Under the pieces are notes generated by a model, which saw nothing but the letters and a program-made list of their open reading frames with translations, was not told where the DNA came from and ran no database searches. A DNA stretch of 64,000 nt from NCBI GenBank assembly GCA_019802505.1, contig JAFMOC010000224.1:407501-471500 (forward strand), written 5' to 3'. A program made the position numbers and the translations under genes. Source of the stretch: Corydoras sp. C115. Its lineage: Eukaryota; Chordata; Actinopteri; Siluriformes; Callichthyidae. This document shows positions 50,001 through 59,102 of the stretch, in pieces; within the stretch, counting starts at the first letter, position 1; the number at the start of each line of letters is the position of its first letter.

Positions 50001-53000
50001 TTCGTGCAGCTCAATTCATTTTGGCAGAGTTGCATGTTCCACGTTCTTTATTTATGTGAAGGTGAAGCTCCCGCAGTTTTGATTTAAACGGAAGCTGTTT
50101 CTGCGGTGGCTGTGTTTCATTTCTACGATTTATCAACTTGTTTTGCAAGACTCCGCCTCGTTCTGTTCAACCCGCTATTATTTTCCACCGTTATTGATGA
50201 GCTGCAGGTGACGTGAGCGGTTACGGCATTGCGTGTAACGCGGAAATAGTTCGACCCAACGAATCGATAATGGAAATTCATTATCGATACTCTGGATAAT
50301 CGATTTTAAGGATTCATTGTTGCAGTCCTACATTAAAGTAAAAGATTTTGTCAAATGTAGCGGTTTTCAGTCTGTTACCTCCTTCAGTCATGGTTTTAAC
50401 ATTTTACTTTAAAATATACTTATCAATATTTCATCATTTTTAATCAGCAACAAAAAGCCAATTTTGAAAGCTTTTAGCTGGCAGATTATAAGGCTTGAGG
50501 GTGAAATGAACCTTGATGGGATCAGGTATAGCTATTTTCATGGAATGCTATATTCTATATGCTATATTCAACTGATGCAGTACTGGGCTAGCATTGCCCT
50601 TTTTATGGTGCCCGTCAGTTTTATATCTGCATTCTGAGCCATTTGCAGGTGTGCAGAGCTTACATGAAGTCTTGTATTTAAGAAATTAAAGACCTTTACA
50701 GACTCTTAAAGTATATTCATTGCTTTTATTTAATATTTTTAAGTATCATGAGCTGGCTTTGGCCCAAGGTGACTGTTTATCTTTGTGACTGAATCTCGAC
50801 TGAACCAAATATAATGATTTTTTTTTGTTCTGATTGAAATGTCTTTTAGTTTATTTTGACAGAGAGTTGCAGGGAGCCAGTATCAGTTTAATAAGGGGGA
50901 AGGTATGGCTGCTCACCATCTGAATATCAGTGAAACAATATGTTGTATCTCTGGATAATAAACCCCCATTAGCCTTTGTAGGGAAAACAAGAACAGATAA
51001 ACATAAAGACTTGAGATAAACCCATAGTGCCAGCATTATAATAATTTAACAAAAATCTTCAATGATCAATTGTGTCAAAGGAGCCTTTTCAAAGTCAGCA
51101 GCTAAATCATTGAGTTCTCTGATGTGGGCAGAGTTATCACTCAGACTCTTCATTTTTTTCTTTAGACCCTTTGTTGTATTAACAAAACTTTACTAATAAT
51201 TAACTAAAAATTACTTTATCATGGTGACATCACAAAACACAAAATGTTACAGCATAATGCAAGCACTATATTCATCATCTTATTGTGTCCAATGTTTTTT
51301 TTTTTTTTTTTTTTTATTTACAGACTGAGATCTTTTTTTTATTTGCAATGCATGTAAAATTACATCGCACATTATATCTCAATTCATTATCTTGACCACT
51401 TAACCCCATTATTGGCACTTGCCAATAATGAATGTACACTATTGCATCCTTTCCAGATGAAATTGATGTTGTCTGGAAACAGACAGAGGACTATAACATG
51501 ATTTAATAAATCAGAGGAGTATGATATTTTCTTTGTGTACTTGTGTTTCACTCTTATGGATTACTGAAACAATTTTTTGTAAACAATATTTTAAACAAAA
51601 ATTAAAAAAAACTTTTATCTGCTTGTTGCCAAAGAAAGAAATCAAAAGCTGAGGATGTGTTGCTTTGCTCTCTTGCTGTAGCCATTTTACTGGAATTGAT
51701 TAGATTTAATTGTGAAGTCTCTTAGTGTGGCACAGTGGCATAGTGATTTGTGCCCAGCAATGGATTGGCACCCTGTCCTGGTTGTATCTGCCCAGCACGC
51801 AAAAATGTATCCCCTGAATGGGCATGGGGAACCCTCCTGTGACACTAGCCCTTAGTATAGGATTAAGTGAAAGACAATGCAATGAGATGAGTCTCTTTAA
51901 AATATGTTGTTTTAAATGTTTTGGGAAAGTTATACTTTATGCAGTTATACTTTATATAAACGTTTACACTGATGACTTTTGCCTGCTTTGTGAAGCATTA
52001 GTGTACATCTGACCAGCGTAAAGTCAGATCAGAGATTAATAAATCATTAATATGTAAAAGTGGCTTTAGGGTATATTTTATGGCTTCTGGAAGTGACTAC
52101 ATATTAATATTTAGTTGGAATTTGATGTTACAAGTTCCTCATGATTGTTATTAAGTCTGTAATAAGTAAAACTAGAAAAACTGTACATTCTAATCTTCAC
52201 TGTTTCATTCTCAGGATTTGTATGCTGGTACAAGATGCCTATGGGACTTTTAGTGACGTGGAATTACAGGGTGCATCTACAGATGAAGAGTTCAAACTCT
52301 GGACAGATCAAGTGGAGGGAAGATTGTGTGTGCTGCAGGGAATGATGGTAATATTGAGACTTACTCGTGAGAGGTAACTACCACCATCAAACCACCACCA
52401 CAGTGACACATATAAATGATCCTGAACACATTTATTAAGACACTAAGACATCATCACTCAAACAATAGAGGCTAGAGTCAAATCTACAGCAAATCAAAAG
52501 TACAGCGAATGAAAATTTTACAAAATTGTAAATCTGTTAATAAAAGTGGAAAAAAAGTTGAAGTAGTTGATGGTACAACTTCAGGCTTGTACTAACCAGT
52601 CCAGAACCAGTCTATGGTTCTGCCTTTCCTTACATCAATACACCTTCACTATCAAAATGAATACTGTTTTTTATTTAAATCATTTTGCTTGCATGGTCTT
52701 GTAAATGCCCAGATGTAATGCTTCAGATGGTGTCTGTTTGTGTGTATGTATTGTGTATCTGTCTTTGTGCTTGTGTGCCTCAAATTCAGAAGCATTTAGT
52801 TTTAGTTGACAAATGTTTGCTTTCCTGTTGTTGGTCGTAGCATCAAGAAAACAAATATTCAGAATTTAAAAAAACTTCTTCGTTTTTTTAGAGGACATAC
52901 TGCCCAAAATAAACTGTGTGATCACAAATGCCTTGCTTATCTTATCCATTTCCATTAGTCACATGTCATGTGGTAATCTTAGTGCTTTAGAGACCTTCTG

Positions 53001-56000
53001 GCTGGACTAGAAGAAGCAGTTGAACAGGTCATGTATCAGCTAGCACAGGATTAAGATGCTTCAGTACTGGTTCTAAACAAAAAAAACATGCTTTGTTAGA
53101 ACACATACACAGACGTGTGATTCTCGGTGCACAGCAACAGTGCTGTGACTTACAAAATCAAGACCCCCAGCTTTAATCCTCTTCATTTGTTCCCCTATTA
53201 ATCCTCTTCATTTGTTCCCCTATTTATCTAGATTAGATAAATAGGCAAGTCTTAGGCAAATAGGCAAAGCACCTGTGTGCATGACTTTCAAAAAAAGTGG
53301 CACCTGAGTTTATTAAAACTTTTATAGATATTCTCAAGGCTTTTAAATATAACTGATTATTTCCTTATTTAAAAGACCAGCTTTCATGTAGCATTATGTT
53401 AAAGAAAAGTGGGAACGAGTCCCAGCCTCTCCCCACACACACACACACCATTACACAGCACATTCAGTCAACGTAATTGTTCTCTCTCGCTCTCTCCCTC
53501 CCCCTTCTCCCTCTCTCTGTCTCTCTCTCAGCAGATGTACTGAGCTCTTCAACTTCATTGACAGTCTGTGGCCTCCGCTGGTTCCGCTAAAGGTTCATGG
53601 TGAAGGTTCATACCGTCAGAACGTAGGTTTCAAGTTCTACCTTATAGCCTTAATATTACCCATGAAATATCGACTACACTGCTCAGCATTAATCAACTTA
53701 TACCTGCTACTCCTTTTCTCTGTAAACAACTTACAGTATATTAAACAACAAACCTTTTAATATAAACCTTTGAACAGAGAGAGTCCTAAGCAGCTGAATC
53801 CATGAAAGTCATAAGTATATCAATTATAATAATTGTTTTTTAAAGACCTAAAGCTGTAAATAATGTTTTTTTTTATTCATTCATTTCCTTATTACTAATG
53901 ATTAATCAAGGAAACAAGAACTAAAACTCTTATTTTACTGGTCCGTAAAGATACATACTTTGTATATCAAATTATAAAATTTAAAATAAAAGCCTTTTTG
54001 TTTTTGTTTAACAGATTAAATAAAAACTATATTTTTCATCATATTTGTACAGGATAAAGTTTCAGCACCCAGCCTTTGCTACAGGTTCACTGGAGATCAG
54101 GGATGTGTGATCCCTCAGAGCAAGTCTGCACTTTACCACCCACCAGTATTCCAGACCCTCAAAGAGATCTTAAAGGTGATGCTCATGTTCATGGTTTTCA
54201 AATATTTCGTCTATTAATAATTTGCAGAAGCTTGTCCATTCATCTGGTTTCTCTTTACTTTTAGGATAGGGCCATTACTTGTTGGTGCAGCTTCAGAGCT
54301 ACGTTGGTTTATAAAAAAGAAATGGTATGTGAATGGATGAACTCATCGTTCCAGTTTTATTATTTTTATAATTTTTATTTTTATTTATCTGTATTTTAAG
54401 ACATGCTGTAGGTATTAACTTGCTAAAAATGTGCTAAAAATATACAGTCACCCAAATTAACATATAAATAGATTTTTTTTTGTTATATTTAGTTGTTGGC
54501 AAATTTTAACTGTTCACTGTACCTTTAATTTTAAAGGGACACAGTGAGTCACTTACACTAAGAGCTTTAACATAACACAAACTTACTGACCACATTCTGT
54601 GACACACTGTTTGTACATCTTGTAGGTGTGTGGTTTGAACTTTAGAAATCTTACTTTCATGCTTGATCGAGGGTTATATCATATTATAAATTACCAGGAC
54701 TGAAGTTAAAGATAAGCGCAATCAGCTATGACCAGGGGCTTATTATTTGTAGGCAAAAGGATGACCCAAAAATAGAATGTAGTAAGAATTAATGCTAAAT
54801 AAAGTATTAAATAAATAATGTATTATTTAATTTGACACAATTGTTCTCTAAATTAATGATGTTTTGGAGGTCAACAGGAAAAAGTTCCTGTTCCTGTTGT
54901 CCCCAGAATTCCTTGAGGGACTTTCATATTATTTTCAACTAATGTTACACAAACTGATTGGCTTGTGACAGGAAATACATCAGTTATTTTGTCATAACCA
55001 GTGACTGGCTGATTAGTGTTATACTTCACTTAATGTTATTATTTATATACTGTCACTGGCTGCTATTGAATAGATGTCCTTATAATAATGCTCTTTGCCA
55101 ATTTAATATGAACCAATACCTGTATAGATGCATAAACTGTAGTCCGTTTATTTCTCTGACTTGTTTGTAAGTGACCATTACTCTTTTTAGTACTCTTGTT
55201 TTAGACATAGTCTATAGTGTCACACAAGGTCTATAGAAACACATTATAATCTGCTTTGTGGTGCTCCTGATCATTAGAGAACAGATGAATAGGGCCAATT
55301 TGTCACATTGATAGACTACCGTCTGTAAATGTTAAGATAAAAAGCATCTATATGGTAGGTTGAACTGATAAAATGAGTACAAAAGAGTACAAAGCGTTGT
55401 GACTAATAAACTGGAGTGTGTGTGCACGGTAGCGTTCAGTTACAAAATGCAGTATTGTGTGTTCTTTCTTTGTTTGTTTGTTTCATGTTGAGCACTTTAA
55501 TACAACACTTCAAGCAGATCATAGTTCATTTATTTTTTATTTTAATATATAAAACAGACAACAAATTTTGGCTACTTCTGAAAGAGCATCATGTCAATGC
55601 CAAATTTGCCCACTATCTGTATCTATACATAACACAAAATGGTAATTCTAGTCTACAGATAAGATTATTATTTTTACTCTGTAAATATTTACTTATGTCA
55701 GTACATAACATCTATAGTCTACAGAACTGATCTAGTGTATAAACCCTAGGAGCCCAGATTAGGTAATAAGAAAATGAGCATTACATAACACTGTAGGTTT
55801 TTGCAGGTTTTTAAAATATGGAGATTTTTTTATGGATTATTTTATGGAAAATATTTATTATTATTTGTTTAATTGAGGTGAATCCTTTAGTATTCAGTTT
55901 AAAACATGGAAAAGTCTGATATTATGTGCACGGAGTTAACAGTGTTAACAGTGCTTTTTGACTTCATGTAGAATGGAATTGATCTTTTCTCACGATTCCA

Positions 56001-59000
56001 GTGAAGTTTCTAAACTAAAATACAAAACAAATAAACAAAATTTTGGTTCCAACTTCTGTTGGAGAAAGCATTTTTATTAGAATCTATAATTTTGACCATG
56101 CATGCGCATCACTTTTGAGCATCTCTGCTTATAATTAACTTAATATGAACTGCTTGTTGATTCCAGAGTTCAGGAGAGAGGGATCTTTTGCTCTTTGTGA
56201 CAGATCCCAGTCTGCAAGAGGAGCAGAATTTAGGAACCAAGACAGTGCCAGTGTATGTAAGCAGCTCCTGCCTGCTGCAAAGCTCCATTAGAGGGATTAT
56301 TTCTAACCCCCATCCTCGACCGTTACTGCTCTTTAGAGACATGTTTATGGATCGGGGTAAAAAGCTACTGTTCATTATAGATCTTTTGGTGAAGATGAGT
56401 TTTGAGGCTGAACATAACATTTTTTATGTTTTTATGAGATTAAATGTAATGGCTCTAAAGTAGAAGACAAACCCCATGTTCAGAAGTTTTAAAATACTAA
56501 AATGTTTGGACAGAAATAAATAATGAGATTCAAAAGATTAGAATGTTCAACGACTATCATAACAGCATAACTGACAGCATAACTGTCAACAAGGGAGAGG
56601 AACTTAAGGTTTAATATAAAAGAAGCATCCATGGATGGTCAGCCTATCCAACAAGTAATTATTCGCCATTTTATTTAAAAGTTTATGAGAAAATGTCAGT
56701 CAGGTCAAAGACTTCTAAGAGCAAGATTTTAAATCTTTTAGATTTAAATCTTTAAGATTTTAAATCTACAGTTTACAATATGAAAAGATTCAAGGAGTGA
56801 AGAAAATTGTTATTATAATTGACATTGAATATCATAGTCAAATTTATATTGTTGGCAGCTTGGTGGTTAGTGGTTTGCACATTTGCCTCTCAGCGCTAGG
56901 GATCCCCGGTTCGAAATCCCAATCTGGGTGGAGTTTCCATGTTCTCCCTGTGTCCGCGTGGGTTTCCTCCGGGTTCTTCAGTTTCCTCCCACAGTCCAAA
57001 AACATGGCTCAAGGTCAATTGAATTCTCCAAACTGGCCCATATAGAGCGTGTTTGTGTGAGCTAGTGAGTTTGCCCAATGATAGATTAGCGCCCTGTCCT
57101 GGGTGTATCTGCCCAGCACCCGAAACTTCTCCCCTGGATTGGTATGGGGAGCGCCACCGCGACCCTAGTAGAGGATATAGCGTAAGATAGTGGATGGATG
57201 GATATGTATATTGTGTTATGTCCGGGTCAAACAGAGTAATGACATTGCGTTTCCTCAGACCCACATTGCAGAAGTAAACATTTCAGACTTTAAATAAACT
57301 ATAATCATTTAACATTAAATACAACCTCATATAAAGATATTTTCTGAAAATCTGAGTAAAGAGTTAAGTGAACTGACTAAAGTGACAATATACTGTGGAA
57401 AAGTGATGTGTGCTGTGGAAAGACGGTAGTGTAATTAGAATCTATAGATTCCCAAACTATTAAAAAGCATAATTAAGAGTCATGTGATCCAGTTACAATG
57501 CCTCAGTCCCAACTAATCTCTGACTGTTTTGCAGCTTCGATGGATTTTCATCATCAAAAAAAATTTTTTTTTTCCTTTCTTATTTGAATAAAGATTTAGA
57601 TGAATTAACAAATTACAGGTTTTAGAATTTGTGTTTTTAGAAAGTTTCTCAACCTTTCTGGAAATGGGGTTAGTTTTTGAGGTGTTTTGAGGTGTAACAC
57701 ATAGCAAATACAGAAATAAATGTTTGTGTTTATACGACCTGACTTTATATCTGACCTATTCATGACTTGTGGTATTTAATTTTTTTTTTTTCTGTGCAAC
57801 AGGTAAAATAATTCAGGGTCAGCAGTCTGCTGTCCATATAGATTCTGAGCACAATTTTAATCCTGTCACTTCTATAAAGAATTTAGTTCTTCTCGATGAA
57901 CTGAGCCCAGAGAGCCAACCAGGATCTCTCTGCACTCTCACAGGTCAGTGTGTTTACATAAATGATAAATGCTATTATAAGATAAAAACATAATAAAGCA
58001 TCTTTAAAACAAACAGTGGAAATTTGTTAGACCCTCCTGTTTTTGTTTTTTTCACTTCTTATGTTGTTTTTCATTTTCCTGTGAGGTTGTGTTCTTCGTT
58101 AGCTATTTAGCTCGTAGTGTTTTTGTGGACAAATATGGAGAGCAAAATCAAACTAAAAATAAAATCAGAATTTCCTTCCATCCATCTATTATCTTCCGCT
58201 TTATCCTCTAGTAGGGTCATGGGGGGGTTCCCCATGCCCATCCAGAGGAGAATGTTTGGGTGCTGGGCAGATACACCCAGGACAGGGTGCCAATCTATGG
58301 CTGGGCACACATTCACTCACACAGACACACACACAAGCACACTCTATATGGGGTGATTTGGAGAATTCACTTGACCTTGATCCATGTTTTTGGACTGTGG
58401 CAGGAAGCCAGAGAACCCGGAGGATACCCACACGGACACGGGGAGAACATGGTAACTCCACCCAGATTGGGGTTCAAACCGGGAATCCCTAGCACTGAGA
58501 GGCGAACGTGCTAACCACTAAGCCACCGTGCCGCCCTAAAAGCTGAATTTCTTCTCACATTAAAATGACTATATTAATAATATGCTGCTTCAGTGCTTAC
58601 AGCTCTCACCTTACAGGGTTCAGACTGCAGATGATTGATGTCCTCCCTGTATCTGTGCATTTTCCCCCACACTCTGTGTACCTGCTAGTGAATTAGAGAA
58701 CAAATATACATCCAGGTTTGATTATGTAAATATGTTTGTTTGGGGTGTTTTCCTTCCCTTTGCACTGTGAGTGCTGGGAAAGGTACCAACAGCCCAAATG
58801 TGAGTAAATAATGACTGGGTGGTGGTGATTCACAGCTGCAGTGGTAAACTGGATTTAATAATTATTATATTATTTTTATATAATTTTAATAAATTTTCAA
58901 AACTCTCAAGAAAACTATTTTCACAGGGTCATAATGGGGTATTTTGTGTAGAATTTTGAGGAAAGAGATTAATTTAATACAATTTGAAATAAGGCTGTAA

Positions 59001-59056
59001 CGTAAGAAAGTATGGAAAAAAGTGAAGCATAGTGAATACTTTCCGGATGCACTGTA

Positions 59057-59102
<46 letters not shown>

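Noticed and set aside
3365..59096. CRISPR-like or phage-like repeat arrays
   Set aside because: The direct repeats are microsatellites, SINEs or target duplications; no regular repeat-spacer pattern and no cas-like gene exist in this eukaryotic window.
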